Counted from the stretch's first letter, positions 8,650 through 17,040 are shown. The stretch: 64,000 bases of DNA from UBA5951 sp009936885 (GCA_937996625.1 CALKVA010000011.1:5857-69856), one strand, 5' to 3'. Program-made: numbers and translations. The notes: generated by a model not told the origin, from the letters alone.

Positions 8650-9216
8650 CTACTTTTGAACTAAAACGGATACAGCCCGACGGTTAATAGCCCAGGAAGT
8701 AAAATTTGATCCAACAACTAATGGTGTTTCTTTGCCATAAGAGATTAATTTAATTCGGTTGTCGTCAATTCCATTAGCAACCAAAAAATCACGAGCAGCG
8801 GCAGCACGTCTATCACCAAGTGCTAAATTATATTCTCGTGTCCCGCGCTCATCACAATGTCCCTCTATTATAATTTTAGTGTAGGGATAATTTTTCAAAA
8901 AACCTGCTTGTTCTCTTAAAACGGCAAGTGCTTCGGAATTTAATGTCGATTTGTCGAAATCAAAATATACTGTTGTCCCTATTTTCAAAAACTTTTGTTC
9001 GAGAATTTCTTGTTCATTCAAGCCTGAAGCTTCAGAGCCAACAGAAGATATTGTTGAATAAGATGTGGTGTCAGAACCTTTATCACTCTTATTAACCTGA
9101 GCAGAACCGCTGGCTGAGACAGAACTTATTATTTCCGAACCTTGCTCAGACGCAGTCTCACAACCATATAAAAAGACAGTGGCGGATAAAATAAAAAAAA
9201 TCTTACTATTCATCAT
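8650..9216 (-). CDS. pal: Pal-like peptidoglycan-associated lipoprotein (OmpA family)
   Basis: 188 residues. The signal peptide ends at lipobox LYGC (Cys19). The OmpA-like domain (about 85-188) has VYFDFDKSTLN, IIIEGHCDERGTREYNLALGDRRA and ISYGKE, including the Asp and Arg that bind diaminopimelate. Pal links the outer membrane to peptidoglycan and normally works with TolB, encoded next to it. Here no tol genes are near, so this is either a relocated pal or a paralogue. Its ATG directly follows the stop of a 75-residue frame (TGAATG). Confidence 0.92.
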   Translation of the reverse strand: MMNSKIFFILSATVFLYGCETASEQGSEIISSVSASGSAQVNKSDKGSDTTSYSTISSVGSEASGLNEQEILEQKFLKIGTTVYFDFDKSTLNSEALAVLREQAGFLKNYPYTKIIIEGHCDERGTREYNLALGDRRAAAARDFLVANGIDDNRIKLISYGKETPLVVGSNFTSWAINRRAVSVLVQK

Positions 9217-9444
9217 TCAAACTTTTAAAAGCTCAGTAAATCTAGCGAATTGGGTTTTCGGGTTTTCGACCCTTTTAGTTTGAAAAGATGCTTTGACTGA
9301 AGTTTCAGCTAACAACTTTTTACACTTTTCGCTATTGCTGATACTTTCGAGTTCAACATGTTTTATAAAGTTTAATGAGCAGGTTCTTTTTATTTTAAAA
9401 GGTGAACCTGTTTTTTTACAATATATTATATCGTTTATTTCCAT
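9217..9444 (-). CDS. Small unknown protein abutting pal
   Basis: 75 residues, Lys/Ser-rich, no signal peptide or membrane segment, three Cys. A GGAGG lies 10 bases before the ATG and is duplicated 24 bases further upstream by a tandem repeat. The stop codon touches the pal start, which suggests coupled translation. I do not recognise a family. It could instead be a leader frame for pal. Confidence 0.4.
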   Translation of the reverse strand: MEINDIIYCKKTGSPFKIKRTCSLNFIKHVELESISNSEKCKKLLAETSVKASFQTKRVENPKTQFARFTELLKV

Positions 9445-9450
9445 TTTAAA

Positions 9451-9498
9451 GGGTCCTCCAACAATTAAAAAAAAGGGTCCTCCAACAATTAAAAAGAA
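9451..9498. repeat. Two tandem 24-base units carrying a duplicated Shine-Dalgarno
   Basis: GGGTCCTCCAACAATTAAAA plus four bases occurs twice in tandem (9451-9474 and 9475-9498, one mismatch). On the minus strand each unit contains TTGGAGGACCC, so the ribosome site of the downstream small gene is present twice. It looks like a recent slippage duplication. Confidence 0.85.
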
Positions 9499-9716
9499 GG
9501 CCTTTTTTTAATGTGGGCTAGTGACCACCGGAAAAACCATCTGTTAACCATTAACCCGCAGTTTTCATCAAAAACGTTAAATTGTAAAGGTTCAGATTTT
9601 GGTTTTTGCTCATATTGAGCATTTAAAAAAGATAGTGTAGGATTAAACCATCAAAAAAAATATTCATAAAAAAAATTTATTTTCAAATTTTATTTAAAGC
9701 AGGAAAATTAATCAGT

Positions 9717-10181
9717 ATGTCAGACGATTTTTATAAGAATTTTGGCTCGATTTGGGAACGCTTTTTAAGTTTTGAAATCAATCGATCCAGAGAAGCAATA
9801 AAATATTTTGGTAATGCAAATAACTATTTTATTCTACAAACTATAGCTTGGCATAACTTCCATATTCTTCAAAAGAAAGAAGGAACTAGTAAATATGAAA
9901 GTTTGAGAAGACAATGGGGTGCTAGTAATTTTGATTTTGAAGAATCTATTCCAGATAAGTTATCAGTATTAACTGCTTCACAGATTTCCGGAATAGACAA
10001 AGAAACGACCAGAAGAACAGTAAACAATTTAATTGCCGATAAATGGATTATTTATTCTCCTTCTAGTGGTATTGTTTATTCTCCTACCGAAAGTAATAAC
10101 CAATTGATGATAGAATTTAACGAAATTGTAGAAATTCCATTATTTTTGAAGCTTGCATCCAAAATAAAAAAATTGACCTAG
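9717..10181 (+). CDS. Winged-helix DNA-binding protein, unknown specificity
   Basis: 154 residues. The segment LSVLTASQISGIDKETTRRTVNNL (about 80-105) reads as a helix-turn-helix with recognition helix KETTRRTVNNL, followed by a wing (ADKWIIYSPSSGIVYSPT). The N-terminal 75 residues are helical and aromatic-rich, possibly for dimerisation. It resembles MarR/Crp-type winged helices but no family is clear. It lies upstream of the metallo-beta-lactamase pair in the same orientation, about 190 bases away, so it may regulate them. Confidence 0.7.
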   Translation: MSDDFYKNFGSIWERFLSFEINRSREAIKYFGNANNYFILQTIAWHNFHILQKKEGTSKYESLRRQWGASNFDFEESIPDKLSVLTASQISGIDKETTRRTVNNLIADKWIIYSPSSGIVYSPTESNNQLMIEFNEIVEIPLFLKLASKIKKLT

Positions 10182-10368
10182 ATTTAAAAATCTTAATGCA
10201 GCCCCTACACTCCTCATTGCATATTACAACTAATCTGCGGAACTAACGACATTAAGAAAGGTTCTAAAAAGAAATATATTAAATGGGAAACTAATGAGCC
10301 AAAGATTTAGGCGCACGACACATGTCAAATAAAGAACTAAGCAGAAATTTCAAAAAAGATAAGTTGAT

Positions 10369-11244
10369 ATGAGAATCCAAACAAAGAAAAATATTGTTGA
10401 GCTTGAAAAAGATAAATTATTCTTGCTTCAGAATATTGTAGAATTGGATGGCAGATTGATTGCATTTCCGCCAAACCAAACTGGCTTTGCGCCTTTAAAC
10501 TCTTATATTATAAAAGAGGACACAGGCGCACTTATGATTGATACCGGCTATTTATATCATCAAGATAGCATTCTTTACCAGCTATCTAAGGTTATCACTC
10601 CAGACTTGCCGTTATCCGTACTACCTTCACGCGTTAATGAATTTATGTCAGTTGGCAATGCTAAAGCCATTTCCCAGCAGTTTAATGTTATAGATTACTA
10701 CCTTGCGCAACCCGATGCTCCTGACTGGTTTGACTTCACTGATGGTGAGCGTGACCTTAAGCTTAAGGAAATACCAACGCATGTTATAGGAAAGCAAATA
10801 GAGTGTGAGATTGGCTACAAAACAGGGAGATTTATTGAAATTATGTCTGCCCCGCTTAGACTCATCAACACAGCTTGGGTTTATGATAAGTTAAGTAAAA
10901 CATTATTTACGTCTGATATGTTTACCTATGCCCTATCAGATAACAAAGATGGACCTTGGATTTTACAAGAAGATGACCTTAGATGTGAGAGGCAATTTAT
11001 AAAATCGTTTATGTTGAACACTAGATATTGGTGGCTAGAAGGTGCGAAAACAAGATTGTTAAGAGAGAATATAAGGCGTGTATTTAACGAATATGATATA
11101 ACCACCATTGCGCCAGGCTATGGCAAAATTTTTCGCGGCCGTGAACTGGTTGCCAAACAGTTTAGTAAACTGGATACTATTCTGGCTGAATTAGATTTTT
11201 CCAAGATCAAGGCTCAATATATTGCAAGAAATCATTTGAGGTAA
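10369..11244 (+). CDS. Degenerate metallo-beta-lactamase-fold protein
   Basis: 291 residues. The fold is shown by LNSYIIKEDTGALMIDTGY, INTAWVYDKLSKTLFTSDMFTY and IAPGYGKIFRG, which follow the flavodiiron/ODP type of MBL domain. The metal motif HxExDH is replaced by SRVNEFMS (87-94), and the final APxHG His is Tyr (APGYG). Only the bridging Asp (TSDMF) remains, so it probably cannot hold a dinuclear metal site. It is followed 4 bases later by a second MBL gene that keeps most ligands; the two may form a heterodimer in which this subunit is non-catalytic. Confidence 0.82.
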   Translation: MRIQTKKNIVELEKDKLFLLQNIVELDGRLIAFPPNQTGFAPLNSYIIKEDTGALMIDTGYLYHQDSILYQLSKVITPDLPLSVLPSRVNEFMSVGNAKAISQQFNVIDYYLAQPDAPDWFDFTDGERDLKLKEIPTHVIGKQIECEIGYKTGRFIEIMSAPLRLINTAWVYDKLSKTLFTSDMFTYALSDNKDGPWILQEDDLRCERQFIKSFMLNTRYWWLEGAKTRLLRENIRRVFNEYDITTIAPGYGKIFRGRELVAKQFSKLDTILAELDFSKIKAQYIARNHLR

Positions 11245-11248
11245 AAAA

Positions 11249-12028
11249 ATGTCACATAGTGGATTACCAAGAGAAATTCTGCAGAATGTATTCTGGCTGG
11301 GTGATTGTTTAGTGCAGCATTATCAGGGAAAAACCTACCATTCCTATAATTCATCTTATCTTGTCATTGGAGGTAAAGCTGCATTGCTTTTGGAAACAGG
11401 GCATCCAAAAGACTTTGATGAGCTTCATGAACAAATGAGAGAAATTTTGGATGAAAAAAAAATACCCCTAAAATATATATTTACCACCCATCAAGAAACA
11501 CCTCATGCTGGCGGTATAGCAAGAATTTTGAATTTATATCCTGACGTTATAGTATATGGTGACGTCAGTGATTATCATATGGCATTTCCAATGTTTGAGA
11601 ATAATTTTATTTCTATGGAAGTAGGGGACAAAATTGATTTGGGTGGGATTGAGCTTGTTGCGGCAGAGCCAGTTGTAAGAGACATTAGAACATCGCTATG
11701 GGGAATATTACAACCACATAAGCTTCTATTCCCAGGCGATGGATTTGCTTATAGCCATTATCATTATGACGGGCATTGCGGCAAGCTGGCAGAAGAAGCA
11801 GAGACACTTGACCTTTTTGAAGTAACCTCGGTCTTTGCAGAGCTTGCGCTATTCTGGACCAATTTTGTAGATATGAGCGTTTATTCAAATAGGCTTATAA
11901 AACTGATTGAAGAGCTTGAGATTAAATATATTGCACCTACACATGGACTACCCATAATGGATATTGAAAAGACATTGCCAAAGGTTATCGAAGGACTTCA
12001 TGGGCCATATAATAAAAAAGCGGGATAG
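11249..12028 (+). CDS. Metallo-beta-lactamase-fold hydrolase/oxidoreductase-like protein
   Basis: 259 residues. Metal-binding motif THQETPHAGG keeps H81, E83 and H86 but has Pro85 where the family has Asp; FPGDGF supplies the bridging Asp and APTHG the last His. Insert SHYHYDGHCG adds further His residues. The E-containing HxE pattern is that of diiron flavodiiron-type domains more than zinc hydrolases. No flavodoxin domain is attached. It starts 4 bases after the degenerate MBL gene, so the two are co-transcribed. Function unknown; closeness to the nitrile hydratase-like locus may be meaningful. Confidence 0.83.
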   Translation: MSHSGLPREILQNVFWLGDCLVQHYQGKTYHSYNSSYLVIGGKAALLLETGHPKDFDELHEQMREILDEKKIPLKYIFTTHQETPHAGGIARILNLYPDVIVYGDVSDYHMAFPMFENNFISMEVGDKIDLGGIELVAAEPVVRDIRTSLWGILQPHKLLFPGDGFAYSHYHYDGHCGKLAEEAETLDLFEVTSVFAELALFWTNFVDMSVYSNRLIKLIEELEIKYIAPTHGLPIMDIEKTLPKVIEGLHGPYNKKAG

Positions 12029-12069
12029 CCACCTCCATTTTTCCGCCATAATGCAGTCTCAAATCGAGA

Positions 12070-13065
12070 TTAGTTTGTATTTATTTTTGGTAGCCTAACA
12101 CCAACAAGGTGGTCTCTTGATATTAGCCTTGATAAATCTGATTCGCTCCATCCTTCAGTTCCCTCCGGCTTTTCAGGCAAAATGAGATATCTCATATCTG
12201 CGTTTGAATCATGCACCTTTAAATTTTTGCCGTCCGGAATAAGAGTGCCAAATTCTGCGAGCACCTTTCTTGGCTCATGCACAACTCTAGAGCGATAACT
12301 TCTCGACTTGTACCAAGCTGGTGGCATCCCAAGTAATGTTCGAGGGTAGCAAGAGCATAAGGTGCAAACAACCATATGGTGGGTATCATCATCATGTGCA
12401 AAACAAATAATATCTGCAAATGATTCAAGATGTATTCCCATATCATGTATAGCCGACTTAGCGTCTTTTATAAGAGCTGATTTAAAAACTGGGTCTGTCC
12501 AGGCCTTCGTGACCACCGAGATACCGCGTGCTGGGTATGTCTTGTCAAAATTATCAATTTTTCTCTGGATATCTTCCATGGAGATGATGTTTTTATCTGT
12601 TAGTATTTGAGCTGCCGCAAGCATGTCAAAATAAAATTCTGGTGGCCCTTCTCCAGATTCATCCTCCTGAAAATCCGATTGATAATGTATATGCTCTTTG
12701 CCGTCGTGGAGATGTGTAATATCTTTTGGATTAGGCAATTCCACGATAGGTACTTCAAAATTTTTCTTAGCAATTTTCTTTGCACTCTCCAATTCTGATT
12801 TGCTGAATACTCCTCTTTGAATACAACGCTCTACTAAAGACAGCCCAACTCTCATAAAGTAATCCATTTTAAAGTAATCATCGCCAAAAGACTCAGCGGT
12901 TTTTCGCATCTCATCAAGTTTTACAAGACCGGTTTCAGGTACACATAACGCTAATCCGTTAGAAAATTTTTCCCAATAAGTCATGCCATGATCATGGGTG
13001 TTGATTTTACCTTCTGGCTCTCCGCCAACATCATGCGGCCCCATTTTCAAAACATCATGTGGCAT
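12070..13065 (-). CDS. Fused nitrile hydratase beta-N/alpha protein, copy 1
   Basis: 331 residues. Residues 1-100 match the N-terminal half of the nitrile hydratase beta subunit (MGPHDVGGE, MTYWEKFSNGL). A His-rich linker (118-127, HLHDGKEHIH) leads into a complete alpha subunit (about 145-331). The metal claw is C234-T-L-C-S-C239, the cobalt form, followed by YKSRSYRSRVVHEPR and GTEGWSE. The beta C-terminal half is absent and is encoded separately at 14529-14837. Related three-part arrangements are known in thiocyanate hydrolase and toyocamycin nitrile hydratase. It hydrates a nitrile or similar group to an amide if active. It diverges from the amidase gene. Confidence 0.9.
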   Translation of the reverse strand: MPHDVLKMGPHDVGGEPEGKINTHDHGMTYWEKFSNGLALCVPETGLVKLDEMRKTAESFGDDYFKMDYFMRVGLSLVERCIQRGVFSKSELESAKKIAKKNFEVPIVELPNPKDITHLHDGKEHIHYQSDFQEDESGEGPPEFYFDMLAAAQILTDKNIISMEDIQRKIDNFDKTYPARGISVVTKAWTDPVFKSALIKDAKSAIHDMGIHLESFADIICFAHDDDTHHMVVCTLCSCYPRTLLGMPPAWYKSRSYRSRVVHEPRKVLAEFGTLIPDGKNLKVHDSNADMRYLILPEKPEGTEGWSESDLSRLISRDHLVGVRLPKINTN

Positions 13066-13159
13066 TTCTAAATTTATCCTTAGCTTATATTATAATAATC
13101 TCATAGACTAACTATGGGTATATTTTTTATATCTGGTCAAGAACTCGCATAGAAAATAC
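13066..13159. promoter_or_regulatory. Divergent promoter region between nitrile hydratase copy 1 and amidase
   Basis: The 94 bases between two outward-facing genes must hold both promoters. The stretch is very AT-rich (TTATATTATAATAATC). I cannot assign -35/-10 elements with confidence. Shared regulation of hydratase and amidase is a natural inference. Confidence 0.4.
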
Positions 13160-14503
13160 GTGATTAATATGACTCCAGAATTAAATAGTAATTTAAATAA
13201 ATTGTCAGCAACGCAATTGCTTGTAATGCTTGGCGAGAAACAAATTACTCCTGATGAAATTATAACTGATTGTTTAAGACAGATTAAATTACGAAATCCA
13301 GAAATTAACGCATGGAAATTTCTAGATGAGGATATCATAAAAAAACAGCTAGAAGAGTTTGCTTCTTTGAAGCCTATATCAGCATTATCTGGGATTCCAA
13401 TGGCTATTAAAGATAATTTTGATACCAAAGATATGCCAACGGAATACGGGACTTCTATCTATTCAGGTTTTCAGCCAGAAACAGACTCAAAAGCTATCGA
13501 ATTACTTAGAAAAGCGGGTGTTTTATTTTTGGGTAAAACAATCACATCTGAATTTGCAGGGCCCTACCCTGGCCCTACCTTAAACCCGCATGATCTAAGC
13601 AGAACACCAGGGGTATCCTCGATGGGATCTGCCGCGAGTGTAGCTGATTTTATGGCTCCTATAGCAAATGGAACGCAAACTGGTGGTTCCATTATTAGGC
13701 CCGCATCTCTGTGCGGAATTTATGGGTATAAAGGAAGTTTTAACCATATAACAGGAGCTGGTATAAAACACATCAAGCCATCGATAGACACAGTTGGCCA
13801 TTTTGCAAGATGCATAGAAGATATTGAGCTGCTAAGACAGGTTTTGAGAAGTGATATAAACATACAAAAATTTGATGCGTTGACACTACCTCGTAAAATC
13901 GGAATATGCAAAACATCTAATTGGCACGCAGCTAGTCATGACACCAAAAATGCAATTAATAAAACAATTGAAGCATTTGTCTCTTCCCATTGTAATATAA
14001 TAGATATTACGCTTCCAAAAGAATTTGATACGATAATGGAACGTGCATTTCAAATAATCTATTCATGGGAATTAAGAAACGCTCATCGTGATGAAATTGA
14101 TGCTCATTTTGATAAATTCAATCCGTGGTTTAAATGGGCCATTCAGTATTTACAAGATGTAACATTTGAAGATTATAAAGAGGCATTGCAAGAAGCTGAA
14201 CAAACAAGAGCCATTCTAAAAAACATTTTTGATGAAGTTGATATCATCATTACGCCAAGTGCAATAGGTGAGGCACCAAAAGAATTATTGGAGATACCTA
14301 AATATAGCTTTAATCATCTATGGACGCTGATGTATGTGCCATGTGTAAACCTTCCTTTTTACCTTGGAACCAATGGTCTTCCGGTTGGAATACAAGTCAT
14401 CGGCGCGCAAAACACGGATGCGCAGCTTTTAGGTTACTGCAAAGCCATTGAAAATCGAATGATTAATTATTTTGGGACAAACCAAGTGAGTGTTTTAACT
14501 TAA
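13160..14503 (+). CDS. Amidase-signature family amidase
   Basis: 447 residues from GTG 13160 (ATG at 13169 is an equal alternative; neither has a strong ribosome site). The amidase signature is clear: the triad Lys in GIPMAIKDNFD, the Ser-rich loop GVSSMGSAASVADF and the nucleophile Ser in GTQTGGSIIRPAS. In most members the loop reads GGSSGGSA, so two glycines are replaced (V, M). C-terminal LPFYLGTNGLPVGIQVIG is standard. Amidases of this type hydrolyse the amide produced by nitrile hydratase to a carboxylic acid. It sits between the two hydratase loci, divergent from copy 1 and convergent with the beta-C gene. Confidence 0.9.
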   Translation: MINMTPELNSNLNKLSATQLLVMLGEKQITPDEIITDCLRQIKLRNPEINAWKFLDEDIIKKQLEEFASLKPISALSGIPMAIKDNFDTKDMPTEYGTSIYSGFQPETDSKAIELLRKAGVLFLGKTITSEFAGPYPGPTLNPHDLSRTPGVSSMGSAASVADFMAPIANGTQTGGSIIRPASLCGIYGYKGSFNHITGAGIKHIKPSIDTVGHFARCIEDIELLRQVLRSDINIQKFDALTLPRKIGICKTSNWHAASHDTKNAINKTIEAFVSSHCNIIDITLPKEFDTIMERAFQIIYSWELRNAHRDEIDAHFDKFNPWFKWAIQYLQDVTFEDYKEALQEAEQTRAILKNIFDEVDIIITPSAIGEAPKELLEIPKYSFNHLWTLMYVPCVNLPFYLGTNGLPVGIQVIGAQNTDAQLLGYCKAIENRMINYFGTNQVSVLT

Positions 14504-14528
14504 AAAAAGCAGCTATAGCGCTTTAGAA

Positions 14529-14837
14529 TTAGGAACGCTCAATCCAGTGCTCAAAAATTTCAATCTCAAGCGTATCTGTTTTAGGGCCTTTATAATTATC
14601 CCAAACATCATGCTGGTTGAATACGCATCTGTATAACGGGATAATATCTGCATCCTTTGTATTCTCTGCTAATTGTTCCGGATTTCGAAAATTACCACAA
14701 TAACGCTCTATACGACCTGCCTTGCCTCTAATATAGGCTGGTGTTCTACAATGGCCTTGCGATCCTCGTTTTGAAATAATAATTTCCTCATCCAGCCCAA
14801 ATTTGGGCTTTGGATTAGTTAATCCACTATATGACAT
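14529..14837 (-). CDS. Nitrile hydratase beta-subunit C-terminal domain as a separate protein
   Basis: 102 residues. It covers only the SH3-like C-terminal half of nitrile hydratase beta: GHCRTPAYIRGKAGRIERYCG matches the conserved GHTRxPxYxRGxxG strand region, and LYRCVFNQHDVWDN matches LYxVxFxxxxxWG. In ordinary enzymes this is the second half of one ~220-residue chain; here it is separate, as in thiocyanate hydrolase alpha and ToyL/ToyK-type systems. Its ATG overlaps the end of fused copy 2 by 11 bases, so they are coupled. It may serve both fused copies, since no second beta-C gene is nearby. Confidence 0.88.
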   Translation of the reverse strand: MSYSGLTNPKPKFGLDEEIIISKRGSQGHCRTPAYIRGKAGRIERYCGNFRNPEQLAENTKDADIIPLYRCVFNQHDVWDNYKGPKTDTLEIEIFEHWIERS

Positions 14838-15819
14838 TATCTGGAACCCCTACCCCAACTAAATGATCACGAGAAATAAGATTTGACAACTCTTCCTCAC
14901 TCCAACCTTCAGTCCCCGCTGGTCTTTGCGGCAAGATAAGATATCTCATATCCGCGTTTGAGTCATGTACCTTCACTTCCCTACTTGCCGGAATAATAAT
15001 ACCAAACTCTTCTAACACAGCTCTTGGCTCATGCACTACCCGCGATCTATAGCTTCGCGATTTATACCAGCTTGGCGGCATTCCAAGCAGTGTTCTTGGA
15101 TAACAGGAACATAAAGTACATACTACCATGTGATGGGTTTCTTCAGATTGCGCAAAACAAATTATATCTGCAAATGATTCAAGATCAATGCCCATATCTT
15201 TAATAGCAGATTTTGCATCACTTAATAAATGCTCCCGAAAATCTGCATCAACCCAAGCTTTTGTTACAACAGAAATTCCCCTGAAAGGAAATACAGAATC
15301 GAATTTTTCAATTCTAGACTGAATGTCGCCTTGGGATATAATTTTTTTGTTTTTTAAAATGGCTGCTGTTGCCAACATATCAAAATAAAAATCAGGCGGC
15401 CCTTCGCCAAATTCATCTTCCTGAAAATCTGCCCCTTCATGAGTATGCGCTTCGCCATCATGCAAATGAACAAGCTCTTTTGGATTTGGCAAATCGATAA
15501 TGGGAACCTTAAAATTCTTTTTCTGATTATCTAATTCTAGTTGAAACTCTTTCTCTGAGAATAGTGATTTTTTTTTGCATAATGCTACCAAGGCAAGACC
15601 ATTACGCTGGAAATATTCCATCTCAAAATAAGCCTCGCCAAACCCTTCGGCGACAAGCCTAAGCTCATCTAATTTTACAATGCCTGTTGAAGAAACAGCC
15701 ATTCTAAGACCGTTGGAAAATTTTTCCCAGTAAGTCATGCCATGGTCATGGGTATCAATGGTTTGGGAGCTTTCACCACCCACATCATGAGGGCCCATTT
15801 TTAGAGAATCATGCGGCAT
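14827..15819 (-). CDS. Fused nitrile hydratase beta-N/alpha protein, copy 2
   Basis: 330 residues from ATG 15819, chosen because the N-terminus MPHDSLKMGPHDVGGE aligns with copy 1; a frame open to 15912 adds 31 unrelated residues. It aligns with copy 1 without gaps through the metal claw (C234-T-L-C-S-C239) and keeps the His-rich linker (HLHDGEAHTH, 118-127). Order: beta-N domain 1-100, linker, alpha domain about 145-330. The downstream beta-C gene overlaps its stop. Whether both copies are enzymes or one modulates the other is unknown. Cobalt is the expected metal from CTLCSC. Confidence 0.9.
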   Translation of the reverse strand: MPHDSLKMGPHDVGGESSQTIDTHDHGMTYWEKFSNGLRMAVSSTGIVKLDELRLVAEGFGEAYFEMEYFQRNGLALVALCKKKSLFSEKEFQLELDNQKKNFKVPIIDLPNPKELVHLHDGEAHTHEGADFQEDEFGEGPPDFYFDMLATAAILKNKKIISQGDIQSRIEKFDSVFPFRGISVVTKAWVDADFREHLLSDAKSAIKDMGIDLESFADIICFAQSEETHHMVVCTLCSCYPRTLLGMPPSWYKSRSYRSRVVHEPRAVLEEFGIIIPASREVKVHDSNADMRYLILPQRPAGTEGWSEEELSNLISRDHLVGVGVPDNVI

Positions 15820-16117
15820 TTTTGGCTCAAATCTAATAAGTGAACGATTATAATCTACCTGATTAGTAGAATATATATTTAAAAACAGGTCAAGCTCACA
15901 TGATGTAGACACTCCGAACTATTTTTGTCCTTGCGTTATTTTGGGTGTTTTTTTGAGTGTCGTGTCGGTAGCCTATTTTACACTGCAAATTTTAATCATA
16001 ATTTTAGAAACGAAATTCAAAATTAGGATGATAATTGCTACATGTTAAGCTAAACTGATATAATACCGAAACCAAATGATTCTAGTAAGCAGTTTTAATA
16101 AAGCTGAGGATAATAAC
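15820..16117. promoter_or_regulatory. Divergent region between nitrile hydratase copy 2 and alpha/beta hydrolase
   Basis: About 298 bases separate two outward-facing genes. The stretch contains AT-rich segments (AATTTTAATCATAATTTTAG) but no dyad that I can tie to a regulator. Promoters for both directions are expected. Confidence 0.35.
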
Positions 16118-17011
16118 ATGCCCTTTATTACCACAAATGATAATGTAAAACTCTATTATGAAGAAGCAGGTTGCGGCACTCCTATCATTCTTGCACATGA
16201 ATTTGGCGGAGATATTAGAAGCTGGGATCTTCAATTCAGACATTTTGCACGGAACTATCGTGTTATTGGCTTTAACGCAAGGGGATATCCGCCATCTGAT
16301 GTGCCGGGGGATGAAAATCATTACGGCCAGCACAGAGCCACCAGAGATATTCTTGACCTTTTAGACGCTCTTGATATTAAAAAAGCGCATATTGTTGGGT
16401 TATCAATGGGAGGATTTGCGACATTACATTTTGGATTTAATTATCCAGACCGCGCTATGTCTCTTACAGTGGCGGGTGCTGGATATGGCGCGCACCCTGA
16501 CGTTCATAAACAATTCTCTGAAGAAACAAAGCAAGTTGCGAGTAGAATTGAAGCAGATACCATGAAAAAATTTGGCGAGATTTATGCAACCGGTCCAACG
16601 CGGGTGCAATTCGCCAATAAGGACCCTCATGGCTGGGCATTATTTGCAAACCAGTTAACAGATCATTCAACTGTTGGTTCGGCCAACACCATGCGTTCGG
16701 TACAGGGGAAAAGACCCTCCTTATATGATTTTGCAGAAGAAATGCAAAAACTAACGATTCCTACATTTATTATGAACGGTGATGAGGATGATCCGTGTCT
16801 TGATGTTGCTCTTTTTATGAAACGCAATATACACTCTTCTGCTCTTGTTCTTCTTCCGAGATCTGGTCATCTAATAAATCTTGAAGAGCCTGCGCTTTTT
16901 AACCAGCTGTTAGGAGATTTTTTGGCCAGAGTGGATGCCGGCAGATGGGAGATGCGAGATGGGCGTTCAATCACCTCAAACATTCTTTGGACGCCTGACG
17001 ATAAAAACTAG
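16118..17011 (+). CDS. Alpha/beta hydrolase
   Basis: 297 residues from ATG 16118, which has GAGG about 8 bases upstream and begins the typical MPFITTNDNVKLYYEEAG strand; a longer frame from 16076 is unlikely. Catalytic features: oxyanion ILAHEFGGDIRSWD, nucleophile elbow GLSMGG, acid in MNGDEDDP and His in RSGHLINLEEP. Family members hydrolyse esters, lactones or epoxides, or act as haloperoxidases. It lies between the hydratase copy 2 and the GntR regulator and may process a product of the pathway. Confidence 0.9.
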   Translation: MPFITTNDNVKLYYEEAGCGTPIILAHEFGGDIRSWDLQFRHFARNYRVIGFNARGYPPSDVPGDENHYGQHRATRDILDLLDALDIKKAHIVGLSMGGFATLHFGFNYPDRAMSLTVAGAGYGAHPDVHKQFSEETKQVASRIEADTMKKFGEIYATGPTRVQFANKDPHGWALFANQLTDHSTVGSANTMRSVQGKRPSLYDFAEEMQKLTIPTFIMNGDEDDPCLDVALFMKRNIHSSALVLLPRSGHLINLEEPALFNQLLGDFLARVDAGRWEMRDGRSITSNILWTPDDKN

Positions 17012-17020
17012 ATTGGATGC

Positions 17021-17040
17021 GACGGTAGAATCCGTTTTTT
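17021..17040 (+). terminator. Weak intrinsic terminator after the alpha/beta hydrolase
   Basis: ACGG-TAGAAT-CCGT is followed by TTTTTT, 10 bases after the stop. The stem is only four pairs, so strength is doubtful. Confidence 0.4.
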
